Source: Eupeodes corollae
Taxonomy: Eukaryota > Arthropoda > Insecta > Diptera > Syrphidae
Length of the DNA stretch: 64,000 bases
Assembly: GCF_945859685.1 (NCBI RefSeq)
Contig: NC_079147.1
Location: 233,612,765-233,676,764, forward strand
Direction: 5' to 3'
In this document: positions 45,601 to 56,140 of the stretch, piece by piece
Position numbering within the stretch: the first letter of the stretch is position 1
Layout of the letters: every line of letters starts with the position of its first letter
Notes under the pieces: model-generated
What the model was told of the DNA's origin: nothing
Seen by the model: only the letters and a program-made list of their open reading frames with translations
The model's database searches: none
Program-made: the position numbers and the translations under genes

Positions 45601-45850
45601 TTACAAAATTTAAATAAATCGAGTTATGGCTTGGAACTTTTGAAGATTCTTTCTGACATTTGGAACAAAAATACCCTTAGAATTTTGGTCAAACACGAAA
45701 ACTGGGAACGTGTATACTCGTAATGCCGAAAACATTTTATGAATTTTATTGGTATCGGACAATAAGTTTAAAAGGTACTTTGGAAAGACTTTGACTGCTA
45801 GAGAAAGAATTAAAATAGAAAGAAGACTTAACAGAAGCAAGAAAGTTGTA
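42618..45850. other. low-repeat DNA, possibly unique host sequence
   Basis: About 3.2 kb without recognisable mobile-element motifs. It has microsatellite-like patches: GCAGGCAGGCAGG (44116-44128), CAGAAACAGAAACAGAAAC (44290-44308), and GACTACGACTACAAC (43857-43871). Open frames at 43572, 44076 and 44235 overlap on opposite strands and have no motifs. This may be intronic or intergenic host DNA. Confidence 0.5.
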
Positions 45851-45852
45851 CT

Positions 45853-47130
45853 TAATTACTTACTTAAGGTGGCGCTACAGTCCCGTGTGAACTAGGGCCT
45901 CACCTAACAAACTTCCCCATCTAGCTCGGTCCCTAGCTAGATGTCTCCAGTTTCGCGCTCCAAGTTGGGAGCGCCAGCTGATTCGCGGTCTTCCTCTACT
46001 GCGCTGTCCTGTTTCCATGCGCTCTACGTGACCCAGCCATCTTAGTCGTTGGACTTTTACCCTTCTAGTTTAGCCTACGTCGCTGTACAGCCCGTACAGC
46101 TCGTCGTTCTATCTTCTCCTCCACTCCCCTTCGATGCATACGGGACCGTAGATCACACGAAGAACTTTTCTCTCGAACCGACCCAAGGTGCTTTCATCCG
46201 CTTCTGCACCGTATAGCAGGACGAAGATGATGATGTCTTATATAGCGACACTTTGGTCCCTCGAAGGAGGACTTTACCACTGAATTGCTTTCTTAGTCCA
46301 AAGAAACAGCGGTTAGCAAAGAGCTATTCTGCGTTTGATCTCAGCGCTGGTGTTGTTTTCTGCGTTCATAGCGGAGCCTAGTTAAACAAATTCCTTAACT
46401 ACCTCAAAGTTGCTTCTGTCGATTGTGACGTTTTGACCAAGACTTCGGTGTTGTAGGTCCTTTTTTGACGACAGCATGTACTTTGTTTTGCCCTCATTAA
46501 CCGTTAAACTAATTTTTGCCGCCTCTGCCTCAATACTCACAAAAGCCCTATTGACATCACGCTGAGTTCTTCTGATTATGTCAATGTCATCAGCATATGC
46601 CATTTATTACACAGAATTTTGAAAGATAGTGCCCATAGTGTTGACGTGTGAGCTCTGCACTATTCTTTTAAGCACGATGTTAAAAAAATCACATGACAGC
46701 GAATCACCTTGTCTAAAACCTTTTCTTACATCGAAAGGTTCTGTTAAGCTGTTTCCAACCTTTATGGAGCAGCGTGAATTCTCCATGGTCATCCTGCACA
46801 AACGGACGAGTTTGGCAGGAATGCCAAAACTAAACAGGCTCTATAAAGCTCGTCCCTGTGGATGCTGTCATATGCGGCCTTGAAATCGATGAAAAGATGG
46901 TGGGTGTCGATTTGTTGTTCTTGGGTTTTTTTCCAGGATCTGCTGGAATGTGAATATTTGATCAACTGTGGACTTTCCTGGTCTAAAACCACACTGATAA
47001 GGACCTATCAGGTTGTTGACGATGAGCCTTAGACGTTCACATATTACGGCAGAGAAGATTTTATAGGCGATGTTAAGTAGACTGATGCCTCCTTAGTTGG
47101 TGCAGTTTAGAGGGTCTCCTTTTTTCAGGA
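45853..47130 (-). mobile_element. RTE-A retrotransposon, 5'-truncated copy with complete 3' end
   Basis: The best reference for the RTE-A 3' half. On the minus strand: LIGPYQCGFRPGKSTVDQ-type residues near 46990-47010, RMTMENSRCSIKVGNSLTE, DVRKGFRQGDSLSCDFFNIV, catalytic MAYADDIDIIRRTQ (46565-46603), RFERKVLRVIYGPVCIEG, LRWLGHVERMETGQRSRGRP and LGARNWRHLARDRARWG. The 3' untranslated end is GGCCCTAGTTCACACGGGAC followed by TGTAGCGCCACC and an AAGT-repeat tail (45853-45868, plus strand). Stops and shifts are present, but the YADD is intact. Confidence 0.9.
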
Positions 47131-47136
47131 AAGTTG

Positions 47137-47790
47137 TAGGGAATCATATTATTGATCTACAAAAATATGAACAAATTAAAAAAAGGGTTAAAGGTTGAAG
47201 TTGAAACAATAACATCATGAGAAAGCTTGTCTCAAATTCCACTCTACCAGCAACTAAATTAAGGGTCAAAAGCTGAGTATCAGAAAAAATAAAAAGGCTT
47301 CAAAGTATAGTGCAAAAAAGTGTATTAAAATGAAAGAATTAAAACGCGTTGTTTTTTGGAGTGAAAAAAAGTTTAATCCTGACGGCCCGTTGGTTACAAC
47401 TTGTACTCCTATGATTTAAGAAGGAATGAGCTTATTTTAGAAAGACATTACATCCTTTATACGGATGTATCGTATGGGGAAAGCTATAACCAACTATGCC
47501 ACAATCGACTTGAGGTTTTTGTCCACAACAACGAACCAAAAATAAAAAGCATTTTTGGAGCAATGCCTTGATTTTATTTCAAAAAGATAATGCACCAATA
47601 CACACTTTGAAGGTTTTTAGAAGTTAAATTCAATCAGAAGACGTGGAACTTTTGCAATGACCCCTATATTCATCACACTTTAACATTTGATCCTGCCTGG
47701 CTTTTTCATAAGGTTTCCTGGGTCCAAATTTCCTTTGATTATCAAAAAAATTAATGTTTTCATTTCAGACCGTCTTTTAGATGTTATTTA
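47137..47790 (+). pseudogene. Tc1-like transposase remnant
   Basis: Readable residues are KRVVFWSEKKFNPDGP (about 47345-47385; the first Asp region is altered), YNLYSYDL and ILYTDVSYGES in a shifted frame, CHNRLEVFVHNNE, and FYFKKDNAPIHT (about 47575-47605, second catalytic Asp). The third acidic region is decayed. The order and motif NPDGP match Tc1/Tc3-like transposases such as the one at 33.8-34.7 kb. No inverted repeats could be shown. Confidence 0.7.
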
Positions 47791-47930
47791 CTTAAAGGCG
47801 GACACAGTTATTGCTAATGTAAAAAAAAAACATTGTAAAGAAATGTTGTCAAACCATAAAATGTAAATATTTCATTGGTTGTGTGTTTACTATACAAAAA
47901 CTATATTTAAAAAATATAAATAGTCTGGGA

Positions 47931-48815
47931 TGCGACCCACACTGATAACTTCCCATCCCGTCTGTCGATTTGTCTTGCTTAAAAGTTTGTGGGTTTTCAT
48001 GTTTTATTAAAAATTTAAAAATTTCCAACAATATTTTTGGAAAAACTGGATTGTAGGATTTTTATAAAAAGTTTACTGAATGTCGAAAACAAAATTGAAT
48101 GCGAGATAAAAATAGTTTAAAGCCAATATTTCAAATTGTTAAAAAGATATCTAAGTCTAAAATCAATTTTTACCAACTTTTGTAATTTTTTCTTTATGTT
48201 TTTAATTTTTTGTAAGAAACCTGCTAATTCTTTTTTTCTTAAAATGCTGACAACAACATTTCTCAAAAGATAAACTTAGGTTAAAGCTAATATCGCAAAG
48301 TTTTGAGAAGATATTTGAGTCGAAAATCTATTTTTACCAACTTCTATGAATTTTTTTTTTAGGTTTTTATGTTTTTTGTAAAAAGAACTGTCAATTCGAT
48401 TTTTTTTTTTCAAAATTTCACCAGATGTCAAAAATATTATTCTCGTTGCTCAAAATTGTTTTGGAAATAAAATCGTTTTTGTTCGTAAAATTTTCGAGGT
48501 GATAAATGTTTCAGTGTGTCAGGTTTTTTGATTTATAAAAAAGACTATTAGTTCAAATTTTTCCTAAAAATATATTTATTTGACATCACGTTGCAATATG
48601 TAATACAAAACTTAATTCAAGTCTGTAGCATATTTGGGTCGTGACTTATTTCGGGTTAACGAAAATTTCACCTTTTCTTGAATTGCTATGGTAAAACAAA
48701 CCACCCACTCAATTTTTTTGAGAGCTCTTTTTGCATCTTTCTGCATTATTATCTGTTTATCCAAATTTATTTGAAGTCGATATCTCTACTGGTTTTTGAG
48801 CTTTGGAACTTTTGT
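47931..48815 (+). repeat. ACGT-rich repeat family, copy 5 (ACGT tract and left end missing)
   Basis: It starts with the reverse complement of the right end (CTGGGATGCGACCCACACTG, then AACTTCCCATCCCGTC), contains about two array units (around 48120-48420) and the conserved stretch with CAAAATTGTTTTGG and GAAGTCGATATCTC, and breaks off after TGAGCTTTGG at about 48807, just before the ACGT tract would start. Confidence 0.85.
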
Positions 48816-49015
48816 AAAAAAGTTCTACTAAAAACAAAGCCTCTTAAGTTTAGTGAAAGTTGGTAGATCTGAAACTTGGTGATACTTTGTCTTATATTTT
48901 TGGAATATTGAGTGATTTTTTAAGAGCTATCGGAAATTAAGAACAAAAAATCACATAAAATTCAGAAAAATCATGAAATCTTTATTTGAATCGATAGAAA
49001 GGTCAATATTGTTGT
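48816..49015. other. unassigned spacer
   Basis: No recognisable motif. Confidence 0.3.
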
Positions 49016-49019
49016 TTCA

Positions 49020-49620
49020 TGCTTGAATATTTTACAATGCAAATGTTAACCTTGGAAAGACGTTAAATGGTCCATCCATTTTGTCCGATTTTGGCATACT
49101 CTCGGTAACAATTTAGCAGGTATCTCACTTATTAATGCTTTAATATTCTCTTCAAGTATATCAATTGAAGCGGTCTTGTCACTATGGACATGAGCTTTTA
49201 CATAGTCTTACATAAACTAGATGCGTCATGTTTTATAGAAATACGGTCCAATGATGCCATGCTGCCATTCCATAATCCGCACCAAACAGTGACTTTTTCG
49301 GGATTCATTTTGGGCTCTTTCAATTCTTCTGGCTGTTCTTAACTCAAGTATCAATTCAATTAGAAAATAGATTCATCGCTGAACACAATTTTTGAATAAC
49401 TGCTCCAAATTTTCGAGAGCCCGTTAACCAAAAAGTAAGACTTTACACCTATGTAAATTTTTCTGCAAAATTTTCCTCGTAGGGGATTAACAGAGCCCCA
49501 ATTGCTGCTTGTGGTGCCGAATCGATTACTCACTAACACTAAATAGAAATCACTAGAAGAGATGGAAAAAGTGGTCAAACAACTAAATTTTGATCTAAGT
49601 CGAAACATCACACCTCAAAA
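49020..49620 (-). pseudogene. mariner-like transposase (DUF4817-type), internally deleted
   Basis: On the minus strand the sequence around 49400-49340 gives IVFSDESIF (first Asp), then EEPKMNPEKVTVWCGLWNGS, GIIGPYFY-type residues in a shifted frame, and after a deletion AHVHSDKTASIDILEENI, ALISEIPAKLLPRVCQN and HLHCKIFKH, the family's typical C-terminal ending. The second and third acidic residues are in the deleted part. Confidence 0.75.
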
Positions 49621-49954
49621 TCATAAAACTTTGAATCAAATCTTTTCACTAAAAGAATAACTCCACCGATTGTGTTGAACAAATTCGTTTATTTAATTTA
49701 AAAAAAAAACAGAAGTTTGCAAAAAGTTAAAAGTAATAATGTAATAAAATGTACTGTTTAGTGTTTTTCAAATCAAACTTTCAAGTGTTTAAATTTTTCT
49801 TTCAATATTTCAATTTTTAAAATCTTCCATACAAATTAAAACTTCCATTTTATTTTAAAAGTAAGCAATTATTAAGCTTTTATTGTTTAAAACCCTATTT
49901 TAACCCCTTGCAGTATTTTTCTTGATAAGTTTTAGTTTTTTGTAAAGAAACAAA
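49621..49954. other. unassigned AT-rich spacer
   Basis: Nothing recognised; T- and A-rich. Confidence 0.3.
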
Positions 49955-51477
49955 CAAAGAGGTGTTTGAAGCCAAATACCTTGGTCTGATATTGGACAAA
50001 AAATTAAGTTTGAAATCTAATATACAGGAAAGAGTTAAAAAAGCTACAGCAGCTCTTTTCCTTTGCAAGAAAGCCATAGGAAGCAAATGGGATTTTCAAC
50101 CTCGCATAACCTACTGGCTATACACATCGGTCATCCGACCAATACTTATGTACAGCGTTGCAGTATGTTGAACATCACTGGAGAAAGTCCGATACTACGA
50201 CAAACTCAGCAAAGTCCAACGCACTGCATACCTCTGCGTAAGCGGGGCATTGATAACCACACCCTCAGCAGCGTTAGACACTCTTCTCCAACTGACACCC
50301 CACGACATCTTCAATAAAACAGTGGCAGCGAGTACAGTGATAAGACTCGACGAGTCATCTCAATGGACCAACAACAATGTGAGGCACTCCATCATTTTGA
50401 ACCTCTTTGGTTCTATACCAAAGTACATAGACTACACTATTCCTGAACCCCTATTTGGAAAAAAACTTCCAGGTATCCATTCCATCCAGAGATGGATGGG
50501 AAGACAAAAAACTCCTGGATAACAAAAGTTTTCATTTTTATACAGATGGATCCAAGACAATTGAAGGAGTTGGTAGTGGTGTGTACTCAGAAAAGCTTAA
50601 TCTAAGCATCTCATTCCGCCTCCCTAATCATTGTAGCGTCTTCCAAGCGGAAATTTTAGGGATCAAAGAGGTTCTCTCCTGGCTAAGAGAAAACGTGATA
50701 TCAACTTCTGATATCCGCATCTTCTCTGACAGTCAATCTGCTATCAAATCCCTTGACGGTGTCTCGACCAAATCTTTAACGGCCTTCGATTGTCGATCGT
50801 CTCTTATGGAGATGGGGCAGCTATTTAACATTCACCTCTGTTGAGTGCCGGGCCACAGAGACATCACAGGTAATTGTAGAGCCGATGAACTCGCTAAAAA
50901 TGGAACCGTCATGCCTATTTCACCTGAAAGGGAGGAGATAGGTATACCGATAGCTGCATGTAAACTTATGCTAAAAGAAAAAGCTTTTGCGATAGCAAAT
51001 TCTAGGTGGCACAACTTACCAACATATGCAGCCACAAAACTCATATGGCCTTCACTGGACCTAAAGCGCTCTAAAGACTTGTTATCTAAAAGCAGACTTC
51101 ATAAAAGCTCCCTAATAGGTGTTCTTACGGGACACTGTCTTATAGGCAGACACGCAATACGACTTGGTGTAGCCTCAAATGACTTCTGTAGGAGCTGTAT
51201 GGACGAAGAAGAAGAGGAAACAATCTCTCACCTCCTTTGCACTTGCCCTGCTCTTTCACTCAGACGCAAACTTCATCTGGAGGACTGCTCTTTTGATAAT
51301 CCCAGTGAACTAGCTAAAAAGGATATCATTTATCTTCTTCTTCTTAAAAAGCTCAAAATGGTGCGACTAGTAAGAAGTAATTTTTTAGATTCATGTGGTA
51401 TCACATCGAACAGATCGACTTCGGTAATTTTGCCATGCGTTTTATTAGGGCTTAACAGTCTACTTAAAGTATTTATA
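49955..51477 (+). mobile_element. non-LTR retrotransposon family B, second copy (thumb and RNase H)
   Basis: 5'-truncated after the catalytic RT. It starts with FEAKYLGLILDKKLSLKS, runs through SVIRPILMYSVAV, TPSAALDTLLQLTP, SFHFYTDGSKTIEGVGSG, NHCSVFQAEILGIKEV, IRIFSDSQSAIKSLD and HRDITGNCRADELAKNG to EEEEETISHLLCTCPALSL. All four RNase H acidic residues are present in one frame (50455-51480), except for TGA at 50842-50844 in place of the Trp of the CWVPGH motif. Frame breaks occur near 50170, 50250 and 50460. The 3' end runs into a MITE at 51478. Confidence 0.88.
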
Positions 51478-51709
51478 TAGGGTGTCCCAAAATTAACGCA
51501 AGATTTGAATTAAATAGAAAACGCCGTTTTTAGTCTTTTGATAGTTATATTTTTATTGACTCGTAAAGTACACAGATAGGGTTATGTATGGAATAACACA
51601 TCGGACATCGGACTGTTAGCTGTCAAATTGCTTTTTTTTCAGGGTTGCCAACACTTCACTGCACAAATGGCGGCAAATTCAAATCTTGAGTTAATTTTGG
51701 GACACCCTA
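51478..51709. repeat. MITE with TIRs starting TAGGGTGTCCCAAAATTAAC
   Basis: The left end TAGGGTGTCCCAAAATTAAC (51478-51497), followed by GCAAGATTTGAA, is repeated in inverted orientation at the right end (51678-51709). TA dinucleotides flank both sides (51476-51477 and 51710-51711). It is 232 bp long without a coding frame, fitting a mariner/Tc1-type non-autonomous element. Confidence 0.88.
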
Positions 51710-51711
51710 TA

Positions 51712-54180
51712 TTTGTTAAGCCCTAAGTGATTCATGAATTTAAAACAAGGGATAGAGATGCTTTGAAGTTCTCTGGTAAATAATAAATATCAATGAAAAC
51801 AGTTCTAATACCTTCACAAAAGTAATGATACATTTAAAATCCTTGTAATAAGGCAAACTTAAACTGTCCTAATTCCGGTTATAATTTGCGTTTGTGGTCT
51901 CCTTTTTTAAAAGCATACTTTCTATATTTTTCGACTTTACTTTAGGTCTATTATACTGCTTAGAAGACTTGGAACTCATTTGACACATACATTTAGAGTA
52001 TCATATTTCAGAAATCTAATTTCATACACAAATTTTAATACCTATCTATCCTCAAAGTTGAAATATGGCTCATTGTTGAAATTAAAAAGATGATTGGAGT
52101 TTCTAAAAGCCGAATATCCTAGCTTAGGTTTGAACCCATATTCTCTTTGGCACTTCAAAGCTCTAAATTCCAACAGTTGAAGAAAAAAATTGTTGAAAGC
52201 AAAGCAAGAAAAATAATCAAATTTCTAATTCCATTCAACTAATTTGGGGCTTAAATACATCAAAAATTGCTATCTCACACCTTATCACCATTTTTTAAAC
52301 AAGACACGGTACGTTTAAAAAACATTAAATTTCCAGTCTAAACTTTATACATATAGGCTAGGTTATCCTGAATGTTTAATAAGAAAAACAAAAGAACAAC
52401 ACAAAATACCAAAGGAATTTCAATTTAAAGATACTGAATCCTATTCTGATGTAATAAGGGGACTAAGGAGTCTCTATGAATTACGACCCCAAAAAGCAAA
52501 GATCCATTTTCATCGTAAAACCAAATAGGCAAAACCGCACAATGTCTTCATAACTCCGGCATAATGAACCACATTTGATGTTTCTGCCGACCGAGCCCAA
52601 CGAAGACGACGACGACAAGGACGACGCCGAACGCCTTTGCAATGGCGTATTTCCCCTCTTAAGAAACCATAAACTTACCCCAAAACTAACTGCTGAGTAA
52701 TGACATTTGCAATTCTGGCTGATGGCAATCCGACCATCCATCCAGCCAGAAACCACAAAAATACGTGCGCTCCCCTGTCCTTGTCGACTCCCCCAACCGA
52801 ACTCCGAGAATAACCACCACCACAGATTGTGTTCGCTGAATATTCCTTTCCATTTTATTACCGTCATCTGCATAACCCTCAGCACATCATACAGTTATTC
52901 GCATTATGATTGCTTCCCTTCTGTGTTCTTTGGGTAGATGGGGAGGCTTTATTGGGCTTGGGCTTAGGCAAGGAGCAAGAGCGAGGAATACGAGTAAAAG
53001 TGAAAGCATAAGGTTTAAGGATCCCCGACCAAATTCACCACTCTAATACGCTTTATTGTCCAGAAACATCGGTCGCCACTCGCCTAATGACTCCATTAAG
53101 CACCGCTTATACAATTTAGCTTGACCTTACCTCGTGCCCAACTCCATTTCGTGTCGTCTCGTCTCGTCCTGTCCAGGACCGATTTCTATTTCGATTTTGA
53201 TTCCAAGCAACTTATATTTTGATTGAGTCGATTACTTTATCAAAAACGTTTCAATATTTCATTGAACGCCTTTTCGGCAGATGTTGTAATTTTCTATTTT
53301 TGATTGGTCGGTCTTTTATATAAGTTCCTTTTGCCACAGCATGTTGCCTCGGATACAATTAATTATTGCAAACACAATAGAAAAGTCAAATATTATAAAA
53401 GCATCCCACTGATGCATAATGATGTCGGCAGATCATTAATTTTGCTTGCTCTCAAGTTTCCTCACCCCCTCTTCTCCAGCTTCAGGTATACAGTTGAGCT
53501 GATTCCTATATAAACTTAGGTCCCTTAACGGTCGAAGATAAAAATTCACTTAAACTTTTCCAATTATACGACTTGGAATCCTAACCTTAAAATAATAAAA
53601 ATAAAAGAAAACGAAAAAAGGAATTTGAGGAAAATGAAAAGATTTACACAAATTACAAATCCTAGTTTGGAGTATCCTTTTTCATGAACCTCCAACCCTC
53701 ATTCGTTTTCCTTGGAAACAGAAACAGCTACGAGTATATAGCTCTCCCAGTGTAAGAAAATTGAAAGCTTCTTCCACTTGGTGAAATTTGTCCTCCTCCT
53801 CGACTTCTTTCGATAGGATGGTGGAGTGTGCTTGCTTGTTCAATGAAAATCGATTAGCAATCTTTTGCTGAAATAAAGAAGCATAACGGCGACGACGACG
53901 ACGACGACTATGAGGACGATGTCGACGACGATAGAGGAGTTGAAGAAGACCATCATCATCGGTATTTCGAAGGATTCCATGCAAAACGAAAGAAATAGAT
54001 TCAATAAAATTCAAATATCCTTCCCGTCCTTTGCGCATCGGAATGGCAGCCAATATCGAATGAATCCCCAAAATGTTGAAATTATCCTTGCGCTATTCTC
54101 CCTATTGCTCGTTGTACTCGAAGGGCATGGTTACCACTTTTAATTTATTTAGAGTATAATTTGTTTTTTAGCAGATATGC
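51712..54180. other. low-repeat DNA, possibly unique host sequence
   Basis: No transposon motif is recognised over 2.4 kb. It is less AT-rich at 52540-53200 and has triplet patches (GACGACGACGACAAGGACGA at 52603-52622 and GGCGACGACGACGACGACGA at 53888-53907). Frames on the minus strand at 52481-52885 and 53682-54071 lie in this simple sequence and have no domain I recognise. Confidence 0.5.
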
Positions 54181-54189
54181 CTTTTATTT

Positions 54190-55665
54190 GATAACACCGA
54201 TAGCTGGCTTTCGATCAGCACTTTACCTGCCTTTCATCGATTTTGATAAGGCTTTTAAAAGCGGCTTCAACAGAGATTTCAAAATCATCTCTTTTATACA
54301 TACGACTTAGGAGGGATCGAAATGTCACGTCTTACATGGAAGTAATTTGTCAGAAGAGTTTAAAGTCCAAAGGGAAGACAGACAGGACTGTATGCTGTCT
54401 CCAATTCTTTTCTTATTGGTGATCAGTAATATACTGCTGGCAGCCTTGACATTAAACGGAGGAATAAAATGTTCTCTGACAACATCCCCGAAATATCTCG
54501 ACTATGCAAACAATGAATGCTTGCTATCTCGAAGGATAATGGATCTTCATCAAATGACAACAAGAGTGAAGAGAGAAGCAGAAATCACAGGTCAGAAATT
54601 CAACACGGGAAGAACTAATGTGTTCAGCTACGGAACCGAAAATCATCTTTCTTGGTAAACATTGCTCAATAACCAGTAAAAAAAGTAGAGAGTTTTTAGA
54701 ATCTTGAAACTATTGTCTCTACTGAAGAGAACTGAACAAGATATCGCTAGCTGTATCGGGAAATCAAAGGCTAGATGGGTCACAAAATCAACAGCGGAAA
54801 AACTAAGGTATTCAGCTACGGAACCGCAAATCATCTTCATTGATAAAAATTGCTCAACAACCAGTAGAAAAATTAGAGTGTTTTTAGTATCTTGAAAGTT
54901 TTGTCTCTACTGAAAGCGGAACTGAACACGATGTCGTTAGCTGTATCGGGAAATCAAAGCTGAGTGGGTCAGAAAATAAACACGGGAAGAACTAATGTGT
55001 TCAGCTACGGAACCGAAAATCATCTTTATTGATAAACATTGCTCAACAACCAGTAAGAAAAGTAGAGAGTTTTAAGTATCTTGGAAGTATTGTCTCTCCT
55101 GAAGGCGGAACTGAACAATATATCGCTAGCTGTGTCTAGAAACCAAAGGCTGTGCTCGGGATGTTGTTCAGTGCTCGTAGGAAGATTGAAGACAAAGCTT
55201 CGTCTGTTTTGCTCAAACGTCAAATCAGTACTGTTAAACAATTGCAGCAGCTATAAAATAACAAAAACAATTACAAAGAAACTGCAGAACTTCAAGAGGT
55301 TTTCTGGCTCAATCGAATATCCAATGAAGAACTATATAGGACAACTGGTCAGGAACCCATTGACACTATTATACGAAGTCGAGAGTTGAAATGGATTGAG
55401 AACAAGTTTTGAAACGGCAGTAACCGCAGGACAGGCAATACAGTTAATTCCCTTCACTCAAGAAGACAGAAAAGTCGTGTGACCGAGAAGCACGTGTAGA
55501 AGAACAGTTGAGGAGGAATCGTAATGATTGGGAAAGACTAGAGAGAGCTTAAATACATCTCCGGAAACCACACAAGATGGCTCGTGGAAGAAGTTGAGGC
55601 CTTTAACCATTTAGGGATAACTCACGGAATTACTTACTTGGTCTGAGAACCTAAGTAAGTAAGTA
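54190..55665 (+). mobile_element. RTE-B retrotransposon, 3' half, with internal triplication
   Basis: It starts in the RT (DFDKAFKSGFNRD-like residues near 54245) and shows VQREDRQDCMLSPILFLLVI, SPKYLDYANNECLLSRRIMD (degenerate active site) and REAEITGQKFNTGRT. Then a stretch of about 188 bp is present three times (54591, 54778 and 54968). Later come LVSEGGTEQ-type residues, FSGSIEYPMKN and NEELYRTTGQEP-like residues, a Trp-rich end, and a 3' tail of AAGT units (55650-55665). It is the same type as the 21.4-kb element. Confidence 0.78.
54591..55150 (+). repeat. tandem triplication inside RTE-B
   Basis: Three head-to-tail copies of a unit of about 188 bp begin at 54591, 54778 and 54968. Each contains TCAGCTACGGAACCG, TTGCTCAA-AACCAGTA, GTCTCTACTGAA (CCTGAA in the third) and GCTAGCTGT. 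The copies differ by about 10 percent, so the duplication is not recent. Only the third copy preserves a frame that continues into the downstream coding region. Confidence 0.88.
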
Positions 55666-55870
55666 ATAGTTCGCTTTAACATTAAACTCTTTTAGGCTAC
55701 TTATTTTGACTTTTCATTTTTTCATCTCGTTCCCACTTATTTAAAAAAAATATATTATTAAGTATCAAGTGGAAGATGTCAAAATGAGTCGCCTCAAAAG
55801 ATTCCTCTTTGAACATCAGAAAAAATGACAGCTGTTACATCATTTTGACAAGACTTACACAAAACTGTCA
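55666..55870. other. short spacer
   Basis: AT-rich; nothing recognised. Confidence 0.3.
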
Positions 55871-56140
55871 TAGTACCTGTGGGGTAATGGTTAGTGCTTT
55901 GGACTGTCATGCCGGGAGTCTTGGGTTCAAACCCTGCCTGTGCTATCTAAAGAATTTTTCACGGGTACTGCCTCTTGTGAGGAATTGACTAATCTTCCGA
56001 GAGTGATTTTTGTCATGAAAATGGCATTCTAAAACTGTAGGTCCCCTCCATCCCTGACAATATCACTCGCCCACAGGAATGGTTAATAGTTGTAAGTCAC
56101 TAGGCCCTAGTTCTCAACGGACTGTTGCTCCACCTAATTT
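55871..56140 (+). repeat. tRNA-derived SINE, copy 4
   Basis: TAGTACCTGTGGGGTAATGG (A-box region), TTGGACTGTCATGCC (anticodon-arm region), B box GGTTCAAACCC, a shortened body (about 30 bp missing near 56030) and the end GGCCCTAGTTCTCAACGGAC with TGTTGCTCCACC. No clear target duplication was found; the flanks are AAAACTGTCA and AATTTGTACA. Confidence 0.88.

Noticed and set aside
52481..52937. Host gene frames on both strands
   Set aside because: Frames on opposite strands overlap in triplet-rich DNA and have no domain or splice-site support.
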